Positions 9,982 to 19,374 of a stretch of 64,000 bases of DNA are shown here, piece by piece (the stretch's first letter is position 1; every line of letters starts with the position of its first letter). Below the pieces are notes generated by a model. The model was not told the DNA's origin, ran no database searches, and saw only the letters and a list, made by a program, of their open reading frames with translations. A program made the position numbers and the translations under genes. This DNA is from Pantoea sp. SoEX (GTDB lineage Bacteria; Pseudomonadota; Gammaproteobacteria; Enterobacterales; Enterobacteriaceae): assembly GCF_009829945.1 (NCBI RefSeq), contig NZ_SZZT01000001.1:124001-188000 (forward strand), written 5' to 3'.

Positions 9982-11285
9982 ATATCTTCCTTAAGTACAG
10001 AAACACGTATTGTAATAGCTCTTCTATGAGCATCTAATTTTTCAGCATTAGATAAAATTTCAATTGTTGGAGCTAATGTCAATAAACCTTTTGGTGTTAA
10101 TTCTTGTACTGTAATACGTTTTTGAAAATCTATTACACTAACTCCAGAAAAAGTTTTAGCATAACCGTATGTTGGTAAAACATGGTTTGTTCCTGAAGCA
10201 TAATCACCGGCTGATTCTGGAGACCATTGACCAAGAAAAACAGATCCTGCATTAGTAACTAATTCTAATAAATCTCTTGGTTTAGATGTTTGTATCATTA
10301 AATGTTCTGGTCCATATGTATTTGATAATTCAACACATTGTTTAAGATTATCTAATATAACAATTACGCTGTTATTTAACGCGTTAATTATAAAATTTTG
10401 TCTTTTTAAAGTAATTAGTTGTTTATTTATGTTTGCAGAAACTTTTTTAGCTAATTGTAAAGATGTAGTTAAAAAAATTACTTGAGAATTTGGCCCATGT
10501 TCTGCTTGGGATAACAAGTCTGCTGCAATAAATTCAGGTATTGCTTTTTCATCTGCAATTATTAGCAACTCAGATGGACCAGCAGGCATATCAATTGATA
10601 TAATACAATCTTCTCGCTGAATTATTTGTTTTTTAGCCTCTGTGACATAAACGTTGCCAGGACCAAAAATTTTATCAACCCGTGGAATTGTTTCAGTACC
10701 AAAAGCAAGAGCAGCTATTGCTTGAGCTCCTCCTATTTGAAATATTTTATTTATTTTACAAAAATCAGCTGTATACAGAATTTCATCTGAAATTGGAGGG
10801 GGAGAACATATTACTATATCTTGGCAATTTGCTATACAAGCAGGGATTGCTAACATTAGAACAGTAGAAAATAATGGTGCAGAACCAGCTGGAATATACA
10901 ATCCTACTGATTTTATAGGGCGATTAATTTGCTGACATCTTACACCTGGTTGAGTTTCTACATCAATAATATTAGGAATTTGGGCTTCATGAAAAGTTTT
11001 AATATTGTTAGCTGCAATGCTAATAGCTTGTTTTAGGCTTTTTTTTATACTAACATTAGCGTTTTTTATTTGTTGTATTGTAATCTGAAAATTTTTTATT
11101 GATATTTTATCAAATTTAAGTGTGAAGTCATATAGAGCTTTGTCACCATTTATTTTAACTTGATTTAATATTCTAAATACTTCCTTTTCTATTTTACTAG
11201 AATATGTAGTATGTGGACGTGCTAGCAATGATTTTTTTTCTATTCTAGTGCAGTTTTTCCATTCAATTGGTGTTATATATTGCAT
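9978..11285 (-). CDS. hisD: Histidinol dehydrogenase
   Basis: This zinc enzyme performs the last two oxidations to histidine with NAD+. The 435-aa protein (E. coli 434) contains GLYIPAGSAPLFSTVLMLA (about 126-144), KIFGPGNVYVTEAK (about 203-216), DMPAGPSELL, and the catalytic EHGPNSQ (about 262). It also shows EHLM..., AGDYASGTNHVLPT with the zinc-binding Asp and His, and a C-terminal AHRRAI with the last zinc ligand region. It starts five bases after hisG stops and overlaps hisC by 4 bases. Confidence 0.95.
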   Translation of the reverse strand: MQYITPIEWKNCTRIEKKSLLARPHTTYSSKIEKEVFRILNQVKINGDKALYDFTLKFDKISIKNFQITIQQIKNANVSIKKSLKQAISIAANNIKTFHEAQIPNIIDVETQPGVRCQQINRPIKSVGLYIPAGSAPLFSTVLMLAIPACIANCQDIVICSPPPISDEILYTADFCKINKIFQIGGAQAIAALAFGTETIPRVDKIFGPGNVYVTEAKKQIIQREDCIISIDMPAGPSELLIIADEKAIPEFIAADLLSQAEHGPNSQVIFLTTSLQLAKKVSANINKQLITLKRQNFIINALNNSVIVILDNLKQCVELSNTYGPEHLMIQTSKPRDLLELVTNAGSVFLGQWSPESAGDYASGTNHVLPTYGYAKTFSGVSVIDFQKRITVQELTPKGLLTLAPTIEILSNAEKLDAHRRAITIRVSVLKEDI

Positions 11286-11289
11286 ACAT

Positions 11290-12189
11290 TTACTCCATTA
11301 TTTTCTCAATCGGTAATACTAGAATTGAGCTCGCTCCTAAAGTTTTTAATTTTTCCATCGTTTCCCAAAACAAGGTTTCACTACTAACCATATGCATTGC
11401 TACACGATCAATATTACCAGCTAAAGGTAATACAGTAGGACGTTCTGCTCCTGGAAGGAGATTAACAACTTCTTCTAAGCGTTCAATTGGTATGTGAAGC
11501 ATAATGTATTTAGATTCGCGTGCTTTAATAACACCCTGGATACGTATCATAATTTTTTTTATTAGATCTTGTTTAATATCAATCATTTCTCCATGGCGTT
11601 GAACAATTACAGCTTTAGATCTATAAATAACTTCTACTTCTTTTAATCCATTAGCTTCTAAAGTAGCACCTGTAGAAATAAGATCACAAATTGCATCAGC
11701 CAAGCTAGCTCTTATAGCTACTTCAACTGAACCATTTAACATACAGGTTCTAAAAGAAATTCCTTTTTGATCGAGATATTTTTTTAACAGATGAGGATAA
11801 GAAGTAGCAATACGAGCGTTGTTAAGACATTTTAATCCGATATATTTATCTTTAACTGGTATTGCTATTGATAACCGGCAATTACCAAAATCAAGACGAC
11901 GTAATATAACATAACCTGGATTATCACCTTGTGCTAATCTTGTCAATAATTCTTCTTCTAAAACATTTTCTCCTACAATACCTAAATCTACTACTCCATC
12001 CATTACTAGACCAGGAATATCATCATCACGTACGCGTAAAATGTCAAGTGGCATATTTTCTGCAAGTGCAATTAATCTCTGTTGTTCAAGATCAATTTTT
12101 ACTCCACATCTTATTAAAAGTTCTTTTGAGTCATCGCTTAAACGGCCAGATTTTTGTATTGCTATGCGTACCCGAATATTATTTAACAT
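11290..12189 (-). CDS. hisG: ATP phosphoribosyltransferase (long form)
   Basis: HisG commits PRPP and ATP to histidine synthesis and is the feedback-controlled enzyme in enterobacteria. The 299-aa protein matches the E. coli long form, including the C-terminal regulatory ACT-like domain (about 225-299, [10 protein letters not shown]...[12 protein letters not shown]). Catalytic-domain marks are [10 protein letters not shown] (about 12-21), RDDDIPGLV (about 53-61), the substrate segment [15 protein letters not shown], and the PRPP loop [14 protein letters not shown] (about 168-181). Since the regulatory domain is kept, allosteric control by histidine may still operate. No his leader peptide is visible upstream. 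It is the first gene of the operon. Confidence 0.95.
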   Translation of the reverse strand: MLNNIRVRIAIQKSGRLSDDSKELLIRCGVKIDLEQQRLIALAENMPLDILRVRDDDIPGLVMDGVVDLGIVGENVLEEELLTRLAQGDNPGYVILRRLDFGNCRLSIAIPVKDKYIGLKCLNNARIATSYPHLLKKYLDQKGISFRTCMLNGSVEVAIRASLADAICDLISTGATLEANGLKEVEVIYRSKAVIVQRHGEMIDIKQDLIKKIMIRIQGVIKARESKYIMLHIPIERLEEVVNLLPGAERPTVLPLAGNIDRVAMHMVSSETLFWETMEKLKTLGASSILVLPIEKIME

Positions 12190-12752
12190 ATTTCCTATCT
12201 TCTTATTATTTAACTTATAACTATTACAGTTATTAAATATTTACCTATGTAATTATTTTTAGAGAGAATATATATTAAAATTACTAGAGTTTTAATAGGT
12301 TTTATATTATATTTATCTTCTAGTAAATAAAATGAGGATGTTTATAAATTAGAAAAATTTATCTAAATAATTAAGAATAAATATTCATTATGTCAATTAT
12401 AAACTGAATTTAAAATCACAGTCTTACTACTACCATATAAAATATATGGTTTTGCCGTAACTATTGATTTTTTATTTAAGTTTACTTTTAAAAATCGAGG
12501 ATATTGTCTGTAAAATACTAACTATTATTTTGTTATTATATTACATCAGTAGAGATGTAAAACATTAATATTTTTTAATACTATAATTAGCAGTATATGA
12601 TAGAAGCAAAATGATTATTTATTTTTGTATAAAATAATATAAATTATTCATGATTATGTGTTTACCAATAATCAATTTCATTAAAATAATATACAATATT
12701 TTAGATATATAAATAGATATTTTTATTTCACGTTTTATTAAAAGTATTTAGT
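12190..12752. other. Intergenic region between his operon and sbcB
   Basis: About 560 bases contain no recognisable gene. The his promoter must lie at the left end. I searched the minus strand for a hisL-like leader with consecutive His codons followed by attenuator stems and found none. The stretch looks like decayed spacer. Confidence 0.5.
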
Positions 12753-14179
12753 TTATGATGGAATAATATTTTTCGCATAAAGATATAACGATTTTAATAT
12801 TTCTATTTTGTCTATATTATTGTTATGTAAATCTTTTAATAATTGTAACTCTAATAAAAATTTAGATACTTTATTTTTATTTAAAATATTTTTTCGATGT
12901 TTTTCCCAATATTGTTTTTCAAGACAGTTTAGTGTGTTAGGAAAATTTCTTGAGCGATAGCGAAATAATAACTTATTTAATCTAATGTTTTCAAATTTTA
13001 AATTTATTTTTGACAGTAATTTAGGTTCGGTTTTATGAATTATTTTCATTTTATATTTATCTAAAATACTAAAAAATCCATCATATAATTGAGTATCTAC
13101 ATTATTATCAGAAAAATTAATTAACTTATGTTTGTTAAAAATCATCAGCGCTTTTTCTTTTATATTTTTATTATTACGCAATAATTCTAAGTTATTAAGA
13201 CAATAAGTTAAATTAATTTTTAGCCTTTCTGCATCCTTTGGACGTAATATATTTATAGAAACTAAAATAGGACACTTATTTAAGTGCACTAATTTTAAAG
13301 GAATATCTGTTAAAGTATTATAACTAGTTTTAGTTTCATAAAAAATATTTTGTAAAGTAAAAACATCTAATTTTATTAATGGATTTATATTACCAGATAA
13401 ATCAACTATAATTAATATATTGCGATTATTTGGATGCCAAGTTAATGGCAGTACTAAACTAATATTATTTCTTAAAGAACCAAAAATATTTGAAACATGT
13501 ACTAAAGGTTTCATTCCTTCAATGTCTACCATTGTTATTAATTTTTGTTTAGTTCTGTTATTAAAGAAAAAATCAAAAAGTTTAGGTTGTTTTGTTTTTA
13601 CCAATTTAGCTATTTGTATAGTAGCGTAAACATCAGAAATTGCATTATGAATATTTTTATGTGTTATCCCGTTTGCTTGGGTTAGATGTTTTAGCTTAAA
13701 GCTAGTAAAACCATCTTTGTTTTTTGGCCAATTTATACCATCAGGACGTAATGCATAGCATGCACGTACTACATTTAATATATCCCAACGTGAATTACCA
13801 TTCTTCCAACTCCAACTATATGGATCATAAAAATTACGGTAAAAAATATTCCGAGTAAATTCATCATCAAATTTAATATTATTATAACCTACTATACAGA
13901 TTTTATTAGTTGTTAATATGTTATGAATTTTTTTAGCAAATTCTGCTTCATTAAAACCTTGAGCAAGTGCTAATTGAGGTGTAATACCATTAATTAAAAC
14001 AGCTTTGGGTTCCGGTAAATAGTCATTTGGTAAGCGACAGTAGAACACTTCTGGTTTTTTTATCGGATTTAGTTGACTATCAGTATAAATTCCAGCGAAT
14101 TGAGCAGGACGATCAGTGGCAGGATTAGTACCAAAAGTTTCATAATCATAAAAAAAAAATTAATTTTAGAAAGATTCAT
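12753..14179 (-). CDS. sbcB: Exodeoxyribonuclease I, reading frame broken at a T10 run
   Basis: SbcB is a 3'-5' single-strand DNA exonuclease of the DEDD family, acting in recombination and mismatch repair. An ATG at 14179 opens MNLSKINFFF. The frame is then lost in a run of ten T (minus strand, 14159-14150) and resumes as YDYETFGTNPATDRPAQFAG, the ExoI-I motif with catalytic Asp and Glu. It then aligns with E. coli ExoI to the end, including GYNNIKFDDEFTRNIFYRNFYDPYSWSW and HNAISDVYAT. One extra T restores a 475-aa product, equal to E. coli. Without it, the second frame is closed by TAA just before the T run, and only a GTG at 14048 could start it, losing the DYET residues. It may be rescued by slippage, newly broken, or miscalled in the sequence. 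Confidence 0.85.
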
Positions 14180-14393
14180 ATTATTTTTTTAAAAAATATT
14201 TTCATAATTAATTACATTCTTTTTTGATTAATATTTTAAATACTAAAAAAAGAGTTAATTATTACAACTTAAATATTAACTTACACAAAAAGAAAACGGT
14301 TAAAATAATTGGTTATTTTAGTTGAACATCATCTACTAAATAAATTTTATCTTTATGTAGATTTCAATAACAGTAGGTATAACAAAATCATAC

Positions 14394-14469
14394 TGGCTCC
14401 TCTGACTGGACTCGAACCAGTGACATACGGATTAACAGTCCGTCGTTCTACCAACTGAACTACAGAGGA
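14394..14469 (-). tRNA. tRNA-Asn (anticodon GUU)
   Basis: The minus strand gives TCCTCTG...CAGAGGA as the 7-bp acceptor stem, discriminator G, encoded CCA (14394-14396), anticodon stem CGGAC/GTCCG-type pairing around loop TGTTAAT (anticodon GTT), and T-arm GGTTCGAGTCC. It is almost identical to E. coli tRNA-Asn. GUU is a substrate for queuosine at position 34, which links it to the queH-like gene at the left edge. Confidence 0.96.
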
Positions 14470-14737
14470 AAATTTTATGAAAATAAATATACCAACAAAA
14501 TACTTTTAAAAATTAAAAGATATAAAATACCAATAATATAATAGTTTTTATTATAATTTAATTTTAAAAAAAAATAAACATATATTTTAAGTAAAGATTA
14601 AATTGATTGATAAGTTATTGAAATGTTCATTTAGTTTTTTTAATAATATAACTATAAATATGTAAAAATTATGAGATATTTCATAGATCAAGATTGATAA
14701 TACTTACTATTAACAATAAATTTTAATAGGTAGAAAA

Positions 14738-14923
14738 ATGAAAATTGGTGACTATATCTCTATAACATGTGAAGGTAATCATATCAAAAAAGGTAATATT
14801 ATAGCAATTGAAACATTTAATAATAAAATAATGTATTTGATAATGTTAGAACGTTATCCTATAGGAGTGTGGTTCTATGAAACAGAGTTGAGATGTTCGA
14901 GTGGTTTTATTAAGGCAATTTGA
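14738..14923 (+). CDS. dsrB: DsrB-like small protein
   Basis: The 61-aa product aligns with E. coli DsrB (62 aa). Shared positions include MKIGDYISI against MKVNDRVTV, the central MYLIMLERYPIGVWFYE against MYLVSLEDYPLGIWFFN, and a similar C-terminus. An AGGTAG ribosome-binding site precedes the ATG. DsrB has no known biochemical role. In E. coli its gene lies beside the small RNA dsrA and is controlled by RpoS. Neither dsrA nor rcsA is recognisable nearby. Keeping this small gene in a reduced genome is unexpected. A nested hairpin follows the stop codon. Confidence 0.8.
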   Translation: MKIGDYISITCEGNHIKKGNIIAIETFNNKIMYLIMLERYPIGVWFYETELRCSSGFIKAI

Positions 14924-14938
14924 TTAAATAAAAATTAT

Positions 14939-14983
14939 GCCATGGAACAACATCATAAAGATTTTATGTATACCATCCATGGC
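14939..14983. terminator. Nested hairpin between convergent dsrB and putA
   Basis: Outer arms GCCATGGA (14939-14946) and TCCATGGC (14976-14983) are exact complements. Inside them, CATAAA (14954-14959) pairs with TTTATG (14963-14968). A- and T-rich flanks lie on both sides, and the element sits just after the stop codons of both genes, so it could end transcription from either direction. Confidence 0.6.
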
Positions 14984-14990
14984 TATTATT

Positions 14991-17900
14991 TTAATTAATA
15001 GTCATAAGAGTTGTATTACCTCCAGCAGCTGTAGTATTGATACTGACACAGCGTTCTATCAGAAATCTTTCAAGCAATATATTAGTTTCACCATAATTAA
15101 ATCCTTGAATTGAAATAATTGTAGTTATTTTTTCTGCTATTTTTTTAGAAATTAAACTTAAATTCTCCTTACTACCATGAAAAATTACAGCATCAAAATA
15201 GGAAGAAAACGGATCTGAAGTTAATGAAATACGTTTTTGAACTTCATCTGGTAAGTTATTAAATATGTCTCTATGTAATTTATCATCCTGCCAAATAATT
15301 TTACTACCTATACTAAGAATAGCAGTTAGTTGAATTAATATATCTTTCCTATTATCAGCTATACAAAAAACTTTTTTCCTAGGTAATAGTGAAATAGTAT
15401 TTTGTTCTCCTGTAGGACCTTTTAGATTAATTAAAAATCCAGATCTTGATAAATTATAATACCTCAAACATAAAGATGAAAGCCATGGCTTAGTTTCAGA
15501 CCATTCTTTAAATGCATAAAATGGCAAAAGTAAATCATCACTTACTTTGTTTTCTATATTATTATAATTACCATTATTTACATCTAATATTGAATATATT
15601 GTATTGTTTGGATAATCTGATAATAAACGATAAAGATATAATGGTCCTCCTGCTTTTGGTCCAGTACCTGATAATCCTTCCCCACCAAAAGGTTGAACTC
15701 CTACTACTGCACCAATCATATTACGATTAACATATAAATTACCAACTTTAGCTTTTAAAATCACTTTATTAATGGTATCATCTATTCTAGTATGTAAACC
15801 TAGTGTTAATCCATATCCTAACATGTTAATTTGTTCTATTAATTTTAATAAATTGTTTTTCTTAAATCTAAGAATATGTAATACTGGACCAAATATTTCT
15901 TCTTTTAAATCGCTTATGTTATCTATTTCAATTAAAGTTGGTTTTATAAAGTTATTACTTAGTAATGACTTATTTTTTTTATATTTATTGTTTAAAGATG
16001 CCTGATAGATTTTAAATCCTTTATCACGCATACATTCAATATGATTATTAATATATTTTGTAGCTTTTATATCAATAATAGGACCAATGTCAGTACACAA
16101 AATATCAGGATTACTTATTGTATATTCTGCCATGGCACCAGATAACATTTCTATAGTACGATCAGCTACTTCTTCTTGTATACATAATAAACGTAAAGCT
16201 GAACATCTTTGACCAGCACTGTCAAACGCTGATGAGATAACATCTATTACAACTTGTTCAGTAAGAGCAGAAGAGTCAACAATCATTGAGTTGATTCCTC
16301 CAGTTTCTGCAATTAAAGGTATATGATGTCCTTGTTTATCTATACGTCCAGCTATGTTCTGTTGTATGTTCTTTGCTACTTCAGTGGAACCAGTAAATAA
16401 AACCCCTTGAATTTTTTCATTACTTAATAATGTTTTTCCTATTTTTTTACCAGATCCAAATAATAATTGAAGCACACCTCTAGGAATTCCTGCATTTAGA
16501 AAAATATCAACTACTTGTGCAGCAATTAATGGTGTTTGTTCTGCTGGTTTAGCTAAAACACTATTTCCTACTGCTAGTGCAGCAGTAATTTGACCTGTAA
16601 AAATAGCTAAAGGAAAATTCCATGGGCTAATACAAACTACTGGTCCTAAAGGTAAGTGGTTTTCATTATTAAAGTTATTTTTTATTATGCTAGAATAATA
16701 AAAAATGAAATCAATTGCTTCACGAACTTCAGCTATAGAATTACTATAAGTTTTACCAGACTCACGTATTAAAATCCCTATTAGAGTGTTCATTTTACTC
16801 TGCATAATTTTAGCAGCACATTCTAGAATTGCAGATCTTTCTTTAGGCAATTTTGAAGACCATAATATTCCTGCATGTACAGAATTTTCTATTGCTTTTG
16901 ATATTTCTTGATTACTAGCTTCGCGCACTTTTCCTACAATATCGCTTGGAATAGCAGGATTAATTACCAGACTCTCTTTATTCGTTGAAGATAATTGAAA
17001 ATTTACTATAGGTACTGCTGAATAGAAAGTTTCAGTGCTCTTTAATAAGTCTTTTGAAATTTTAGTTAATGATTGTTCATTATTGATGTTAATACCTTTT
17101 GAATTTTTTCTATTTATCCCATATAAATCTTTAGGTAAAGGGATTTTAGGATTAGATAAACCAATCTGACCTTCATTTTTACCAATATTTTCTACTAAAG
17201 TTGTTGGATCAGCAATCAATTCATCAATAGGAATAGATTTATCGACTATTCTATTAACAAATGAAGTATTAGCACCGTTTTCTAATAAACGACGTACTAA
17301 ATAAGCTAATAGTGTTTTATAAGTGCCAACAGGAGCATATATACGACATGGGCGATTGATATTATTTAAATTACCCACTATTTCTTTATACATGGTTTCT
17401 CCCATACCATATAAACACTGAAATTCATATTGTCCTTTATAATAATCACTTCCCGCTAAATAATATATAGCAGCTAAAGTATGAGCATTATGAGTAGCAA
17501 ATTGCGGATATATTAAATCGGGCACTGATAATAATTTCTTTGCGCAAGCTATATATGAAATATCAGTATATATTTTTCTAGTATATACTGGATAATCTTC
17601 AATACCTTCTACCTGAGCACGTTTAATTTCAGTATCCCAATAAGCACCTTTTACAAGACGTACCATAATACGGTGTTTACTACGTCTAGCTAAATTAATC
17701 AATTCATCTATTACAAAAGGACATCTTTTCATATATGCTTGAATAACAAATCCAATACCATTCCAATTTTTTAATTCTGGTTCAAAACATATTTTTTCCA
17801 ATAAGTCTAAAGATAATTCAAGCCGATCAGATTCTTCTGCATCAATATTTATTCCTATATTATAAGAATTAGCTAGTAATATTAATGATTTTAAATTTGG

Positions 17901-18950
17901 ATAAAGTTCTTCCATAACACGTAAGTATTGGCTACGATTATAACGTGGATGAAGTGCAGATAACTTTATTGAAATACCAGGTCCATCATAAACTCCAAGA
18001 TCTTTAGAAGATTTTCCAATAGCATGAATAGCATTTTTATAGGATATCAAATAATTTTTAGCATCACTAGCAGTTAAAGCAGCTTCACCTAACATGTCAT
18101 AAGAATAACAAAATCCTGTTTTTTCTAATTTACGGGAATTTTTGATTGCAGTATTTATATTTTCACCTATTACAAATTGTGTCCCTATAATACGTATTGC
18201 TTTATTTACAACCGTACGAATTATCGGGTTACTATTTTTGTATATTTTATATATAAATTTTTTATATAATGGAATTGATAATTTATTTTCATTATTTATT
18301 AATTTTTTAATAAATACTAAACCACGAGTCATAATGTTAACTAGTAAAGAATCATTATTACCTATATGTAATTTCCATTCACCTTTATTTATTTTATCTT
18401 GAATTAATATATCACGAGTTTGATTATCAGGAATACGTAGAACTGCTTCTGCTAAGCACATTAAAGCAGTACCTTCTGTAGATGATAAAGGAAATTCTTT
18501 TAGTAAACTTTGTACTATTCCAGAACTTTTATTTTTATTGTTAATATCGTTTCTTAATTTATTAGAAAGTTTCCAAGCTAATTTATAAATTTTTTTGTTT
18601 AAATCTTCATCAAAGCGTGATTGTTCTAATAATATGGGTATTAATTCTGTTTCGGGAGAGCACCATTTTGATGTTATAATTGATCTAATGGATGATTGAG
18701 TTAAAATTTGTTCAGCTAATTCTGAAAAAGGTTGATATATTTGATTAGATATTTCGTAATTATCATTATTGATAGAATTGTGACAATCAGAAATTTTCGA
18801 TAGAATTTCTCCAGATTCAATTTCAATTAAATAATTTAATATAGCTTGTTTTATTAACAAATATGGTGTCTTATTTACATTTTTAGCTGCTATTTTAATG
18901 CGCTTATTAATGTTATTATCTAGTGTTATACCCATGGTTATTATCCCCAT
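14991..18950 (-). CDS. putA: Trifunctional PutA: proline dehydrogenase, P5C dehydrogenase, DNA-binding repressor
   Basis: PutA oxidises proline to glutamate in two steps, passing electrons to FAD/quinone and NAD+. The 1319-aa protein has the full E. coli layout (1320 aa). An N-terminal ribbon-helix-helix DNA-binding domain (MGITLDNNINKRIKIAAKN..., residues about 6-48) is followed by the FAD-linked proline dehydrogenase barrel (about 260-600, with DAEESDRLE and RLVKGAYWD). Next is the aldehyde dehydrogenase (about 650-1130, with ISPWNFPLAIFTGQ, ETGG and the catalytic Cys in SAGQRCSALR). The C-terminal domain ends in NTTAAGGNTTLMTI. AAGGGG precedes the ATG by ten bases. The repressor domain survives in a genome with few regulators. 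It is divergent from putP, and no inactivating change is visible. Confidence 0.96.
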   Translation of the reverse strand: MGIITMGITLDNNINKRIKIAAKNVNKTPYLLIKQAILNYLIEIESGEILSKISDCHNSINNDNYEISNQIYQPFSELAEQILTQSSIRSIITSKWCSPETELIPILLEQSRFDEDLNKKIYKLAWKLSNKLRNDINNKNKSSGIVQSLLKEFPLSSTEGTALMCLAEAVLRIPDNQTRDILIQDKINKGEWKLHIGNNDSLLVNIMTRGLVFIKKLINNENKLSIPLYKKFIYKIYKNSNPIIRTVVNKAIRIIGTQFVIGENINTAIKNSRKLEKTGFCYSYDMLGEAALTASDAKNYLISYKNAIHAIGKSSKDLGVYDGPGISIKLSALHPRYNRSQYLRVMEELYPNLKSLILLANSYNIGINIDAEESDRLELSLDLLEKICFEPELKNWNGIGFVIQAYMKRCPFVIDELINLARRSKHRIMVRLVKGAYWDTEIKRAQVEGIEDYPVYTRKIYTDISYIACAKKLLSVPDLIYPQFATHNAHTLAAIYYLAGSDYYKGQYEFQCLYGMGETMYKEIVGNLNNINRPCRIYAPVGTYKTLLAYLVRRLLENGANTSFVNRIVDKSIPIDELIADPTTLVENIGKNEGQIGLSNPKIPLPKDLYGINRKNSKGININNEQSLTKISKDLLKSTETFYSAVPIVNFQLSSTNKESLVINPAIPSDIVGKVREASNQEISKAIENSVHAGILWSSKLPKERSAILECAAKIMQSKMNTLIGILIRESGKTYSNSIAEVREAIDFIFYYSSIIKNNFNNENHLPLGPVVCISPWNFPLAIFTGQITAALAVGNSVLAKPAEQTPLIAAQVVDIFLNAGIPRGVLQLLFGSGKKIGKTLLSNEKIQGVLFTGSTEVAKNIQQNIAGRIDKQGHHIPLIAETGGINSMIVDSSALTEQVVIDVISSAFDSAGQRCSALRLLCIQEEVADRTIEMLSGAMAEYTISNPDILCTDIGPIIDIKATKYINNHIECMRDKGFKIYQASLNNKYKKNKSLLSNNFIKPTLIEIDNISDLKEEIFGPVLHILRFKKNNLLKLIEQINMLGYGLTLGLHTRIDDTINKVILKAKVGNLYVNRNMIGAVVGVQPFGGEGLSGTGPKAGGPLYLYRLLSDYPNNTIYSILDVNNGNYNNIENKVSDDLLLPFYAFKEWSETKPWLSSLCLRYYNLSRSGFLINLKGPTGEQNTISLLPRKKVFCIADNRKDILIQLTAILSIGSKIIWQDDKLHRDIFNNLPDEVQKRISLTSDPFSSYFDAVIFHGSKENLSLISKKIAEKITTIISIQGFNYGETNILLERFLIERCVSINTTAAGGNTTLMTIN

Positions 18951-19374
18951 GATTTCAATACCCCTTGAGTATTTTATAAATACTCCTTAATTTAACAAAA
19001 TTAACAAATTTTATTTTCTTATTAATATATAATTGAATATTTAATTATAATAATTTTTATGTTATTTGTTATATTTTTACTATTATTTACAATAAAATAT
19101 TAATAATATAAAAATGAAATCAATGCAGTTATTTGAACTGCTTTTTAATATATTTAAATTTATATCTTAATAATACAATTTATAAATTATTTATTTCATA
19201 GTAATTTAAATGAAATTTATTAATACATATGTTTAATATACCACATTATAGTATGCTTTTCAGGCTAGATTTAGATTTTCACATATAAAAATATATAAAA
19301 AAATAAATAATTATTTACAAATTATAAACAATTTATTTTTAAAATAAATTGTTTAATACATTGGAGATCATATT
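18951..19374. promoter_or_regulatory. putA-putP divergent control region with two inverted repeats
   Basis: The 424 bases between divergent putA and putP hold two exact inverted repeats. One is GAGTATTT-TAT-AAATACTC at 18967-18985, next to the putA ribosome-binding site (18961-18966). The other is GCAGTT-ATTTG-AACTGC at 19125-19141. In E. coli PutA represses both genes by binding operators with the GTTGCA core. I found no GTTGCA or its complement here, so if PutA still binds, its sites have changed. A GGAG site before putP lies at about 19363-19366. Confidence 0.5.

Noticed and set aside
12753-14048. A shorter sbcB gene starting at GTG 14048
   Set aside because: The open frame and clear ExoI homology continue about 100 bases further upstream to DYETFGT. 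A GTG start would remove catalytic residues, so I treat the gene as full length with a frame break.
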